From: DASUXY01 sp035301985
GTDB taxonomy: Bacteria; Bacillota; Bacilli; Bacillales; Amphibacillaceae
Length of the DNA stretch: 64,000 nucleotides
Assembly: GCA_035301985.1 (NCBI GenBank)
Contig: DATGTE010000049.1
Location: 43,918-107,917 of the forward strand
Reading direction: 5' to 3'
In this document: piece by piece, positions 17,605-26,080 of the stretch
Numbering within the stretch: the stretch's first letter is position 1
How the letters are laid out: each line of letters starts with the position of its first letter
Notes under the pieces: model-generated
What the model was told of the DNA's origin: nothing
The model's database searches: none
The model's input: the letters and a program-made list of their open reading frames with translations, nothing else
Made by a program: the position numbers and the translations under genes

Positions 17605-18543
17605 GTGTTGCGCTATATTGTCAAACGATTGCTGATTATGGTCATTACCCTATGGATGATTGTTACATTAACTTTTGTGCTGATGGTCAGTATTCCCGGC
17701 TCTCCTTTTAATAGTGAAAACTCATCGAATGAGGTCGTCCAAGAAAATTTAGAAAAACATTATCATCTTGACCAACCGTATGTGATCCAGTATTTACTCT
17801 ATATTAAATCGATTATTACGTTTGATTTCGGCCCATCCATTAAGCAATCGAACCAAAGTGTCAATGATTTGTTATGGAGAGGATTTCCGATTTCTTTTGA
17901 GTTAGGAATTGTAACGATTGTTGTTGCAGTTATTTCCGGAGTTACATTAGGAGTCATTGCTGCGTTACGGCATAACGGTGTGATTGATTATATGGCAATG
18001 GCTTTTGCGGTGTTAGGAATTTCAATACCGAATTTCATTTTAGCAACTTTGTTAATTCAACAGTTAGCAGTGAATGCAGAAATTTTCCCCGTAGCGAGAT
18101 GGTCAAGTCCACAACATATGATTCTTCCAGTTCTCGCTTTAGCTACTGGTCCGATGGCGATCATCGCAAGGTTAACACGATCTACGATGTTAGAAGTCCT
18201 CACGCAAGATTACATAAAAATGGCTCGCGCAAAAGGATTATCTCCAGGAAAAATCATCATCAAACATGCTTTACGGAATGCCTTGATGCCTGTGATTACA
18301 ATTATGGGAACCTTGTTAGCAGGTATATTGACAGGAACGTTTGTCATCGAACAAATTTTTGCAATTCCTGGGATGGGTAAATATTTCGTAGAAAGTATCA
18401 ATCAGCGGGATTATCCTGTCATCATGGGAACGACAGTATTTTATAGCTCCTTTCTTATCGTCATGCTTTTTCTAGTAGATATCGCTTATGGACTACTTGA
18501 TCCTCGGATTAAAGTGCATCAAGAAGGAGGAGAGAGACAATGA
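17605..18543 (+). CDS. oppB: Oligopeptide ABC transporter permease (OppB/DppB type)
   Basis: This 312-residue inner-membrane permease belongs to a peptide ABC importer. It opens LRYIVKRLLIMVITLWMIVTLTFVL and has five to six membrane helices. The cytoplasmic coupling loop has the EAA motif (YIKMARAKGLSPGKIIIKHALRNALMPV). The GTG at 17605 follows GGAGG at 17592-17596 by 8 bases. The upstream extension to 17566 lacks a ribosome site. It overlaps oppC by four bases (ATGA). Confidence 0.93.
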   Translation: MLRYIVKRLLIMVITLWMIVTLTFVLMVSIPGSPFNSENSSNEVVQENLEKHYHLDQPYVIQYLLYIKSIITFDFGPSIKQSNQSVNDLLWRGFPISFELGIVTIVVAVISGVTLGVIAALRHNGVIDYMAMAFAVLGISIPNFILATLLIQQLAVNAEIFPVARWSSPQHMILPVLALATGPMAIIARLTRSTMLEVLTQDYIKMARAKGLSPGKIIIKHALRNALMPVITIMGTLLAGILTGTFVIEQIFAIPGMGKYFVESINQRDYPVIMGTTVFYSSFLIVMLFLVDIAYGLLDPRIKVHQEGGERQ

Positions 18544-19496
18544 AGTTAACCGAAGAGGTCAACCAAAAGGAATCTCCTTCGACGATTCCTGATGAATGGT
18601 TTCGTTGGAAAGAAAATGATCACACAGAGACCGAAATTGTATCTCGACCATCCTTATCTTATTGGAAAGATGCATGGAGACGACTCGTTAAGAATAAGAT
18701 GGCAATGTTAGGGTTAATCTTTCTCGTGTTACTAGCTGTGATGGCCATTCTTGGACCAATTATCTCACCTTACGATGTGAACAGGCAAGATTTACCGAAT
18801 CAATATCAACCACCATCCCTTGAACATTGGTTCGGAACAGATGCAGCCGGGCGTGATGTTTTTACAAGAACATGGTACGGTGCAAGAATCTCCTTATTTG
18901 TCGGGCTGATGGCCGCTTTAATTGATGTGACGATTGGGATCGTTTATGGGGGAATTTCTGGATATAAAGGAGGTCGTATCGATCAGATCATGATGCGCAT
19001 CATTGAAATTTTGTACGGTCTTCCGTATCTATTAGTTGTTATTTTATTGCTCGTCGTTCTCGGTCCAAGCTTGACAACCATTATTATCGCGTTAACCGTA
19101 ACGGGTTGGGTCGGCATGGCGCGAATTGTCAGAGGACAAGTGCTCCAATTGAAAAATTATGAGTTTGTTTTAGCTTCTCAATCTTTCGGAGCGAATACAT
19201 CAAGGATCATTCGGAAAAATTTGCTTCCGAATACGATGGGTCCCATTATTGTACAAATGACGTTGACAGTTCCCACAGCTATTTTTGCTGAAGCATTTTT
19301 AAGTTTTATCGGACTCGGCATCCAGGCTCCTTATGCAAGCTGGGGAGTGATGGCAAATGATTCGTTAAGTGCGATCTTATCGGGACACTGGTGGACATTG
19401 TTTTTTCCGGCCTTTTTCATTTCATTTACGATGTTTGCTTTTAATGTGCTAGGTGACGGACTGCAAGATGCATTGGACCCGAAATTGAGGAAGTAG
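18540..19496 (+). CDS. oppC: Oligopeptide ABC transporter permease (OppC/DppC type)
   Basis: This is the second membrane subunit of the peptide importer, 318 residues. The soluble N-terminus (about 1-45) is followed by SYWKDAWRRLVKNKMAMLGL, the typical OppC opening, a periplasm-facing GTDAAGRDVFTRTWYGARISL and the EAA loop (YEFVLASQSFGANTSRIIRKNLLPN). The start overlaps the oppB stop, so the two are translationally coupled in equal amounts. Confidence 0.93.
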   Translation: MKLTEEVNQKESPSTIPDEWFRWKENDHTETEIVSRPSLSYWKDAWRRLVKNKMAMLGLIFLVLLAVMAILGPIISPYDVNRQDLPNQYQPPSLEHWFGTDAAGRDVFTRTWYGARISLFVGLMAALIDVTIGIVYGGISGYKGGRIDQIMMRIIEILYGLPYLLVVILLLVVLGPSLTTIIIALTVTGWVGMARIVRGQVLQLKNYEFVLASQSFGANTSRIIRKNLLPNTMGPIIVQMTLTVPTAIFAEAFLSFIGLGIQAPYASWGVMANDSLSAILSGHWWTLFFPAFFISFTMFAFNVLGDGLQDALDPKLRK

Positions 19497-19504
19497 GTGA
19501 AGCC

Positions 19505-20509
19505 ATGAAAAAAATCCTTGAGGTGAATGATCTTCACGTAACTTTTACGACTTATGGAGGTACGGTTAAAGCTGTAAGAGGTGTCGATTTTCATTTGCAA
19601 AAAGGAGAAACGTTAGCAATCGTCGGCGAGTCTGGTTGCGGGAAGAGCGTCACAGCCAATGCCATCATGCGATTGATTCCGGATCCGCCAGGGAAAATAT
19701 CAGCTGGATCAATTTTGTTTAAAGGCCGGGACCTAACGAAACTTTCCGAACAGCAAATGCGCGCGATCCGTGGGAGCAATTTGGCGATGATTTTTCAAGA
19801 TCCGATGACTGCCTTAAATCCTACACTTACGATTGGGACACAATTGATGGAAGGGCTTCGTCAGCATCATAACGTTACGCGCGATGAAGCAAAACAAAGG
19901 GCGTTGGCCATGCTCGATTTAGTAGGAATCCCCAATCCAGAGGAAAGGCTTAAACAGTATCCGCATCAATTCAGTGGAGGGATGCGCCAACGAATCGTCA
20001 TTGCCATTGCCTTGATTTGTGAGCCAGAACTTTTAATCGCTGACGAACCGACGACAGCGTTAGATGTTACGATTCAAGCTCAAATTTTAGAGTTATTTAA
20101 TAAGATTCAAAAAACAACCGGTGTTTCAATCATTTTGATTACACATGATTTAGGTGTAGTTGCTAATATAGCTGATCGAATCGCTGTCATGTACGCAGGT
20201 AAAATCATTGAAATCGGGGAAAAGAGAGAAATCTTTTACAATCCACAACATCCTTATACACAAGGGTTGTTAGATTCGGTACCACGTCTTGATGTGCATA
20301 AGGATCAATTAACGTCCATCGACGGTACACCACCGGATTTATTTTCACCCCCCGTCGGATGTCCGTTTGCTATGAGATGTCCATTTACGATGGAAGTGTG
20401 TGATTACGTTTATCCGGAGAAATCTGAGTTGACGCCATCCCATAAAGTACATTGTTGGCTTCAAGATGAACGGGCTCAACGTCTGCTCGCTTCTATATCT
20501 TCGAAGTAA
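19505..20509 (+). CDS. oppD: Oligopeptide ABC transporter ATPase (OppD/DppD type)
   Basis: This 334-residue cytosolic ATPase has Walker A GESGCGKS (about 39-46), Q-loop MIFQDPMTALNP, signature FSGGMRQR, Walker B LLIADEPTTALDVT and the H-loop ITHDLG. The C-terminal oligopeptide-transporter extension with clustered cysteines (GCPFAMRCPFTMEVC) is present and may hold an iron-sulfur cluster as in other Opp/Dpp ATPases. It pairs with OppF, encoded two genes later. Confidence 0.93.
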   Translation: MKKILEVNDLHVTFTTYGGTVKAVRGVDFHLQKGETLAIVGESGCGKSVTANAIMRLIPDPPGKISAGSILFKGRDLTKLSEQQMRAIRGSNLAMIFQDPMTALNPTLTIGTQLMEGLRQHHNVTRDEAKQRALAMLDLVGIPNPEERLKQYPHQFSGGMRQRIVIAIALICEPELLIADEPTTALDVTIQAQILELFNKIQKTTGVSIILITHDLGVVANIADRIAVMYAGKIIEIGEKREIFYNPQHPYTQGLLDSVPRLDVHKDQLTSIDGTPPDLFSPPVGCPFAMRCPFTMEVCDYVYPEKSELTPSHKVHCWLQDERAQRLLASISSK

Positions 20510-20548
20510 CTTGCATATGAATCGTTGTTCATTGTCACTTTGTATCAT

Positions 20549-20570
20549 ATAGATCATCGATGTGATCTAT
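20549..20570 (+). promoter_or_regulatory. Stem-loop between oppD and oppA
   Basis: ATAGATCA pairs with TGATCTAT across a six-base loop, just before the oppA ribosome site (AAGGGGG). It may stabilise a processed oppA message so that the binding protein is made in excess. Confidence 0.4.
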
Positions 20571-20592
20571 AAAATAAAAGGGGGAAAAGTGG

Positions 20593-22257
20593 ATGAGAAT
20601 GAAAAAATCTTTATTCTTCTTGTTGATGATGTTCATGGTAGCTGTTTTGTTAGGAGCATGTACAGCGAATGAATCTGCTGGAGAAGACCCAGATCAATCA
20701 AATGACAAGCAAACAGGTGAAACAGAAGAAGGTACCAATGCTGACGGAGGAGAAAAAGTACTTTATCTTAATAACGGGGTAGAGCCTTCTTCACTGGATC
20801 CTTCCATTGGATTTGATGAAGTATCCTGGGACCCGCTCAACAATTTGATGGAAGGTTTGACGCGTCTTGGAGAGGATCATATGGCCCAACCAGGAGTAGC
20901 TGAAGAATGGGATGTTTCTGAGGACGGGCTGACATATACGTTTTATCTTCGCGAAGATGCGAAGTGGTCGAATGGGGACCCAGTCGTTGCGGAGGATTTT
21001 GTCTATGCATGGAAGTATATGCTTGATCCAGAAACGGCCTCTCCTGCAGCATTTCTCGCTTATGTGATCGAGGGAGCCGAAGCATATAATAGTGATGAAG
21101 GCTCAAAAGACGATGTCGCTATAACTGCTATTGATGAGAAAACACTAGAGGTCGTATTAACTGCTCCCACTGGATATTTTTTAGACTTATTAACCAATCC
21201 AGCTTTCTTCCCGGTGAATCATCAGGTGGCCGAAGAAAATCCAAATTGGCATGCGGAAGCGGATTCTTTTGTAGCGAATGGCCCGTTCATGCTTGAGTCG
21301 TGGGATCATGATAATGAAATGGTGTTTGCAAAAAATAACGAGTATTGGGATGCGGATGTTGTCAAATTGGATAAAGTTCACTTTGCTATGGTAAATGATA
21401 CAAATACCCAATACCAAATGTTCGAAAAAGGTGAATTAGATACGGCGAGCATTCCTCCAGAGTTATCCGATGAGTTAATCGATGGTGAAAATGTATTTGT
21501 TGGGGAATCTGGAGGGTTGGAGTTTTATCGGTTTAACGTGACTGAAGAACCGTTCCAAAATAAAAAGATTCGCCAAGCTTTTGCGCTCGCGATTGATCGT
21601 GAAGAAATTGCACAATATGTCGTGAAAAATAAGGTAGAGCCAGCATATGGATTCATTTCACCAGGATTTACAAGCCCTTCCGGAAAAGATTTCCGTGATG
21701 AAAATGGGGATCTCGTCTCCTTTGACCCTGAACAAGCGAAACAGTTGCTTGAAGAAGGAATGGAAGAAGAAGGGTATGATGAATTACCAGAAATCGTGTT
21801 GTCATTTAATACGAGCGATCCGAACAAGGCCGTAGCCGAAACGTTGCAAGATATGTTAAGCGAGCATCTCGGTGTAGATGTGACATTGGAAAACCAAGAA
21901 TGGAATGTGTTTGCAGAAGCGCAACAAAACTTAGAATTGCAATTTTCTCGTAGTTCATTCCTTAACGATTACAATGATCCCGTAAACTTTTTAGAAAGTT
22001 TTATTACAGATTCTTATATGAATCGTACAGGTTTTTCGAGTGAAGAATATGATGACTTAATTAAGAAAGGTCAAACGGAACTCGATGAGGAAAAGCGTTG
22101 GGAATATTTGTACGAAGCAGAAAAACTACTTGCTGAAGAAATGATTGCCATTCCAATTCGCTACTACAATACAGTTGTACTAGAAGCTGATGGTATTACA
22201 GGAATTCTTCGCCATCCCGTTGGTTATTTTGATTTAAAATATGCAGATAAACAGTAA
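20593..22257 (+). CDS. oppA: Peptide-binding lipoprotein (OppA/DppE family)
   Basis: This 554-residue extracellular solute-binding protein delivers peptides to OppBC. It has a lipoprotein signal with the lipobox Leu-Leu-Gly-Ala-Cys (Cys23) and then an acidic Glu/Asp/Asn linker. The SBP family 5 fold follows, with LREDAKWSNGDPVVAEDFVYAW as its signature. In B. subtilis the close analogue DppE binds murein tripeptide and sits with ykfABCD. The neighbouring LD-carboxypeptidase supports a similar cargo here. Substrate choice cannot be read from the sequence alone. Confidence 0.92.
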   Translation: MRMKKSLFFLLMMFMVAVLLGACTANESAGEDPDQSNDKQTGETEEGTNADGGEKVLYLNNGVEPSSLDPSIGFDEVSWDPLNNLMEGLTRLGEDHMAQPGVAEEWDVSEDGLTYTFYLREDAKWSNGDPVVAEDFVYAWKYMLDPETASPAAFLAYVIEGAEAYNSDEGSKDDVAITAIDEKTLEVVLTAPTGYFLDLLTNPAFFPVNHQVAEENPNWHAEADSFVANGPFMLESWDHDNEMVFAKNNEYWDADVVKLDKVHFAMVNDTNTQYQMFEKGELDTASIPPELSDELIDGENVFVGESGGLEFYRFNVTEEPFQNKKIRQAFALAIDREEIAQYVVKNKVEPAYGFISPGFTSPSGKDFRDENGDLVSFDPEQAKQLLEEGMEEEGYDELPEIVLSFNTSDPNKAVAETLQDMLSEHLGVDVTLENQEWNVFAEAQQNLELQFSRSSFLNDYNDPVNFLESFITDSYMNRTGFSSEEYDDLIKKGQTELDEEKRWEYLYEAEKLLAEEMIAIPIRYYNTVVLEADGITGILRHPVGYFDLKYADKQ

Positions 22258-22284
22258 ATGGCTCGTTAAGATGAAAGATTCAAT

Positions 22285-22312
22285 GGCTCATTTCTGAAGT
22301 GAGAAATGAGCC
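22285..22312 (+). terminator. Stem-loop after oppA
   Basis: GGCTCATTTCT pairs with AGAAATGAGCC, a perfect 11-base stem. The downstream bases are CGCCTCTTTTATT, only moderately T-rich, so it may terminate partially and lower expression of the two following genes. Confidence 0.5.
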
Positions 22313-22372
22313 CGCCTCTTTTATTGAATGGAGAGCGACATTCGTGAGACGTTGGGAAAGAAGGTGAATCAA

Positions 22373-23290
22373 ATGCTTTATCCAAAAAGACTACAAAAAG
22401 GAGATACGATTGGGATCATCGCTCCAGCGAGTCCACCAGGTCAGAAAGATTTACATCGTGCGCTACCCTTTTTTGAAAATATCGGTTTGAATGTAAAGTT
22501 AGGTAGACATATTACATCTGTTCACGGTTATTTAGCAGGGACAGATGACGAACGTTTAGAAGATTTACACGAGATGATTGCTGATGAAGCGATTAAAGGA
22601 ATCGTATTTGCACGAGGTGGTTATGGTACGGGGCGACTTGTATCAGCGGTTAATTATCAATTGATTAGAGAGAATCCGAAGATCATGTGGGGCTACAGTG
22701 ATTTGACTTATTTACATACTGCCATCCGTCAATTGACAGGGTTGATTACCTTTCATGGACCCATGGTAGCTTCAGACATCGGTAAACATCAATTTGATGA
22801 CTTGTCTCGTAGCATGTTTGATCAGCTATTTACCCCAATGATGCTTCACTATACAGAAGCCATTTCACCTCTTCATGTCATCGTGGGCGGGGAAGCGAGT
22901 GGTCCCATTGTCGGTGGGAATTTATCGTTAATCGTAAGTACTTTAAAAACTCCATATGAGCTCGATACAACACATAAAATATTATTACTTGAAGATATTG
23001 GTGAAGACCTTTATCGGGTGGATGCGCTGTTGAATCAATTGACGCTGGCAGGAAAATTGACCGATGTAGCAGGGATCATCATCGGAGATTTTCAAATGAA
23101 ACAATCGGAAGCGAATACATCACAGTCATTACAAGCCATTTTTCACCATTATTTCCATACCTTAGAGGTCCCTATCGTTTCGGGATTTCGCATCGGACAT
23201 TGTTTTCCTCATTTTGCGATTCCATTAGGGGTGAAGGCAATCCTTTCAGCGAAAAATAAAACATTAACGATTTACCCCGGCGTAAAGTAA
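22373..23290 (+). CDS. LD-carboxypeptidase (peptidase S66 / LdcA-YkfA family)
   Basis: S66 peptidases cleave the bond between the L-centre of diaminopimelate and the terminal D-alanine of murein tetrapeptides. The 305-residue protein has GIIAPASPPG near the N-terminus, the nucleophile serine in GYSDLTYLHTAI, the catalytic glutamate in LLLEDIGEDLYRVD and the histidine in GFRIGH. It has no signal peptide, so it acts on imported peptides in the cytosol. ATG 22373 follows AAGGTGAATC. Lying inside a peptide-importer operon, it parallels YkfA beside the dpp genes in B. subtilis. The related MccF subfamily gives microcin immunity, which is a less likely role. Confidence 0.88.
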   Translation: MLYPKRLQKGDTIGIIAPASPPGQKDLHRALPFFENIGLNVKLGRHITSVHGYLAGTDDERLEDLHEMIADEAIKGIVFARGGYGTGRLVSAVNYQLIRENPKIMWGYSDLTYLHTAIRQLTGLITFHGPMVASDIGKHQFDDLSRSMFDQLFTPMMLHYTEAISPLHVIVGGEASGPIVGGNLSLIVSTLKTPYELDTTHKILLLEDIGEDLYRVDALLNQLTLAGKLTDVAGIIIGDFQMKQSEANTSQSLQAIFHHYFHTLEVPIVSGFRIGHCFPHFAIPLGVKAILSAKNKTLTIYPGVK

Positions 23291-23384
23291 AAAACGTTCT
23301 AAAATCGTGAAAGAATAGAAACCATCAACATATGAATATTGATGTTCGTGGTGAAATCGTCTACAAGAGAAAGGGGGTTAAACG

Positions 23385-24374
23385 ATGTTAAAGCAAACGT
23401 TTGATCAATCACCAACACGCAATAAAATATTACAAGTACACCGTTTGAAAAAGCACTTTCACATCGGGCGCGGATTAACCTTGCAAGCAGTGAACGATAT
23501 TACATTTCACGTGAATCAAGGAGAAACATTTGGGCTTGTCGGTGAATCCGGTTGTGGAAAATCGACGATTGGCCGAACAATTATGGGCCTTTATGATAAA
23601 ACGAGTGGAGATGTATATTATGACGGTAAAAATATTCATGAGCTTGACGAACGTGAGAAGTTTTCGTTTTATCGAAATGTACAAATGATTTTTCAAGACC
23701 CCTATTCTTCTTTGAATCCACGGTCCACTGTCCGTGAACTGGTCTCTGAGCCGATGAAAGTCCATCGTCTTTATTCACATCCACGTGATGAGCTGAACCG
23801 AGTGTATGAGCTGTTAGAGGAAGTGGGGTTGAATCATGATCATGCGAATCGTTATCCACACGAGTTTAGTGGTGGACAAAGACAACGAATAGGCATTGCT
23901 CGTTCCCTAGCCTTAAATCCACAGTTGATCATTGCTGATGAACCCATTTCTGCGTTAGATGTTTCTGTCCAAGCACAAGTTGTTAATTTATTAATGAAAT
24001 TACAAGCTGAAAAAGGATTGACATTTTTATTCATTGCTCATGATTTGTCTATGGTGAAACAAATTTCTAATCGAATTGGCGTCATGTACTTAGGACACAT
24101 GGTTGAGATGACGAATAGTCAACAACTATATGCGAATCCACTGCATCCGTATACGCAAGCTTTGTTATCAGCTATCCCCATTCCTGACCCGGACATTGAA
24201 GAAAAAAGAGAGCGAATTATTTTACAAGGAGAGTTACCGAGTCCCATTCACCCTCCAAGTGGCTGCGTATTTCATACGCGATGCCCAGTAGCGATGGATG
24301 TATGTTCTGTTCAAAAACCTACATGGAAAGAAGTTGAACGAGAACATTATGTAGCTTGTCTTCAATACGAATAA
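23385..24374 (+). CDS. oppF: Oligopeptide ABC transporter ATPase (OppF/YkfD type)
   Basis: This is the second ATPase of the importer, 329 residues. Motifs are Walker A GESGCGKS, Q-loop MIFQDPYSSLNP, signature FSGGQRQR, Walker B LIIADEPISALDVS and the H-loop IAHDLS. The C-terminus has the oligopeptide extension with cysteines (GCVFHTRCPVAMDVC). It follows the LD-carboxypeptidase, as ykfD follows ykfA-C in B. subtilis. The operon ends in a terminator 42 bases later. Confidence 0.92.
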   Translation: MLKQTFDQSPTRNKILQVHRLKKHFHIGRGLTLQAVNDITFHVNQGETFGLVGESGCGKSTIGRTIMGLYDKTSGDVYYDGKNIHELDEREKFSFYRNVQMIFQDPYSSLNPRSTVRELVSEPMKVHRLYSHPRDELNRVYELLEEVGLNHDHANRYPHEFSGGQRQRIGIARSLALNPQLIIADEPISALDVSVQAQVVNLLMKLQAEKGLTFLFIAHDLSMVKQISNRIGVMYLGHMVEMTNSQQLYANPLHPYTQALLSAIPIPDPDIEEKRERIILQGELPSPIHPPSGCVFHTRCPVAMDVCSVQKPTWKEVEREHYVACLQYE

Positions 24375-24416
24375 TTGCTCATCCAAAAACAATGATACGG
24401 AATAGAATAAGTGAGG

Positions 24417-24447
24417 AAACGCTCTTATCGACGGGAGCGTTTTTTTA
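24417..24447 (+). terminator. Terminator of the opp module
   Basis: AAACGCTC at 24417-24424 pairs with GAGCGTTT at 24435-24442, followed by five more T. Confidence 0.85.
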
Positions 24448-24692
24448 GTAGAACGGTGTTCCGTTTGTGTCCTAGGTAAAGTTTCGCATAGGACAAAGCG
24501 GATGCTCATACAAATGTAGTAAGAGCCTAGTTTTTCAAAAGATGTTGTTTCGTGATGGACAATATCTTTATGTTCTATTCTTTTTGTACGTGTATACGAT
24601 AAATAGTAGAGGAGATAGAAACAGATTTTTTCAGAAGTCATGATAAAAGAGTCATGATAAAAGATGATTGTAAGAATAGAAGGAGGATGTCC
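24448..24692 (+). other. spoIID upstream region
   Basis: No gene is seen. CATACAAAT near 24510 and TATACGAT near 24594 each resemble a sigma-E -10 element (CATACAAT), but the matching -35 boxes are poor. A sigma-E promoter is expected here from knowledge of spoIID and cannot be placed with confidence. Confidence 0.3.
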
Positions 24693-25871
24693 GTGAAACA
24701 TAATCATCACCGCCGCAAACGAGCATTAAAAAAATTGAAGCGATACAAAAGACTCCCGCGCTCCATTCATCCGAAACAAAAACGACCTCTTCGTAAAAAT
24801 CATCCTATGAAACATCGAAAAACTTTGTCACGATTTAAAGTAACGGGCGGAGCACCGACATGGAAGGTTCCGAGTATATTGTTTGTCGCCTGTATGATCA
24901 GCACGATTTTAATCCTTCCTACTTTAATTGTACTACCATCGGATGAACATGAACCTCATGAAGCTACCAACACAAAACAGGGTGATAGTGAAGAACTTGA
25001 TTCACTTGATTCAACTCTTTCTGTCGCTGTGATGCGCACAAAGTCAGAGGAGATAGAAAATGTACCTTTAGAAACATACGTATCTCGAGTTGTTGCCTCA
25101 GAAATGCCAGCAGAATTTGAAATGGAAGCCTTAAAATCACAAGCACTTGCCGCGCGAACGTTTATCGTCAATCATTTACTTCACAAGGATGAAAAAAAAG
25201 TCGATGGAGAAGAATCTGATGTTTTAGATACGGTGCAACATCAAGTGTACAATAACGAAGAAGAACTGCGTAAAACATTGGGAGCAGATTATGAAAAAAA
25301 GATGAAAAAAATAACACAAGCTGTGGAAGAAACGAAAGGAGAAATTTTAACATATAACGATACTCCGATTACGCCTGCTTTCTTTTCGACAAGCAATGGC
25401 TATACTGAAAACTCAGAAGACTATTGGGATAACGAGCTTCCTTACTTACGAAGTGTAGAGAGTCCATGGGACAAAGACTCACCAGAGTTTCTTGACCAAA
25501 AAACATTTACAATCGCAGAAATTGAGCAAGCACTCAACATCACTCTCCCACAGACAGCATTAATCGACTTTGAAGTATCTCGAACTGAAGGAAAACGTGT
25601 GAGAGAATTGACACTCGGTGATGATACGTTTACGGGGAGAGAAATTCGAGAAAAATTAGAATTACGATCCAGTGACTTTACAATTGAACAAAAAAATAAT
25701 CACCTTGTTTTTACAACGAAGGGATATGGACACGGCATTGGTATGAGTCAGTATGGTGCAGATAGGATGGCCAAAGAAGGAAAAACATATAAAGACATTG
25801 TGTCATATTATTATCAAGATGTAGAAATTAGTACAGTACCAGATGTTGCACCAGCATTAGTAGTAAAATAG
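24693..25871 (+). CDS. spoIID: Stage II sporulation protein D with basic N-terminal extension
   Basis: SpoIID is the lytic transglycosylase of the DMP engulfment machine (SpoIID, SpoIIM, SpoIIP) in the mother cell. The catalytic region has ETYVSRVVASEMPAEFEMEALK, with the active-site glutamate in Ser-Glu-Met-Pro, and SQALAARTFIV. The C-terminus has FSTSNGYTE and YGHGIGMSQYGA. One membrane helix lies near residues 60-82. Before it, about 58 residues are extremely rich in Lys, Arg and His, an extension I do not recall in B. subtilis SpoIID. The GTG at 24693 follows AGGAGG at 24681-24686, with an in-frame ATG at 24687 overlapping it. Confidence 0.93.
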   Translation: MKHNHHRRKRALKKLKRYKRLPRSIHPKQKRPLRKNHPMKHRKTLSRFKVTGGAPTWKVPSILFVACMISTILILPTLIVLPSDEHEPHEATNTKQGDSEELDSLDSTLSVAVMRTKSEEIENVPLETYVSRVVASEMPAEFEMEALKSQALAARTFIVNHLLHKDEKKVDGEESDVLDTVQHQVYNNEEELRKTLGADYEKKMKKITQAVEETKGEILTYNDTPITPAFFSTSNGYTENSEDYWDNELPYLRSVESPWDKDSPEFLDQKTFTIAEIEQALNITLPQTALIDFEVSRTEGKRVRELTLGDDTFTGREIREKLELRSSDFTIEQKNNHLVFTTKGYGHGIGMSQYGADRMAKEGKTYKDIVSYYYQDVEISTVPDVAPALVVK

Positions 25872-26032
25872 GGGTTGCTTGGACGAAGAGTCATTTCCAT
25901 GCTGCGGTTATTTGAATCACTAGATGAAGAATACTTTTAAATAGCATGAGTTCATCAATCCTCTTTTTCAGTCCTCCTTTTGCCCAGTTTACCGAAAAAA
26001 ATGCATGAAATTGAAAAAAACGAATCTTTTAT

Positions 26033-26062
26033 GTATATATTTTCCTCTTTCGGCTCACAATG
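26033..26062 (+). promoter_or_regulatory. Sigma-F promoter for spoIIQ
   Basis: GTATA at 26033-26037 and GCTCACAATG at 26053-26062 are separated by 15 bases. They match the forespore sigma-F consensus (GYWTA, 15, GGNNANAHTR) except at one position. spoIIQ is a sigma-F gene in B. subtilis. Confidence 0.65.
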
Positions 26063-26080
26063 GTTGTTGAGGTGATGAGA

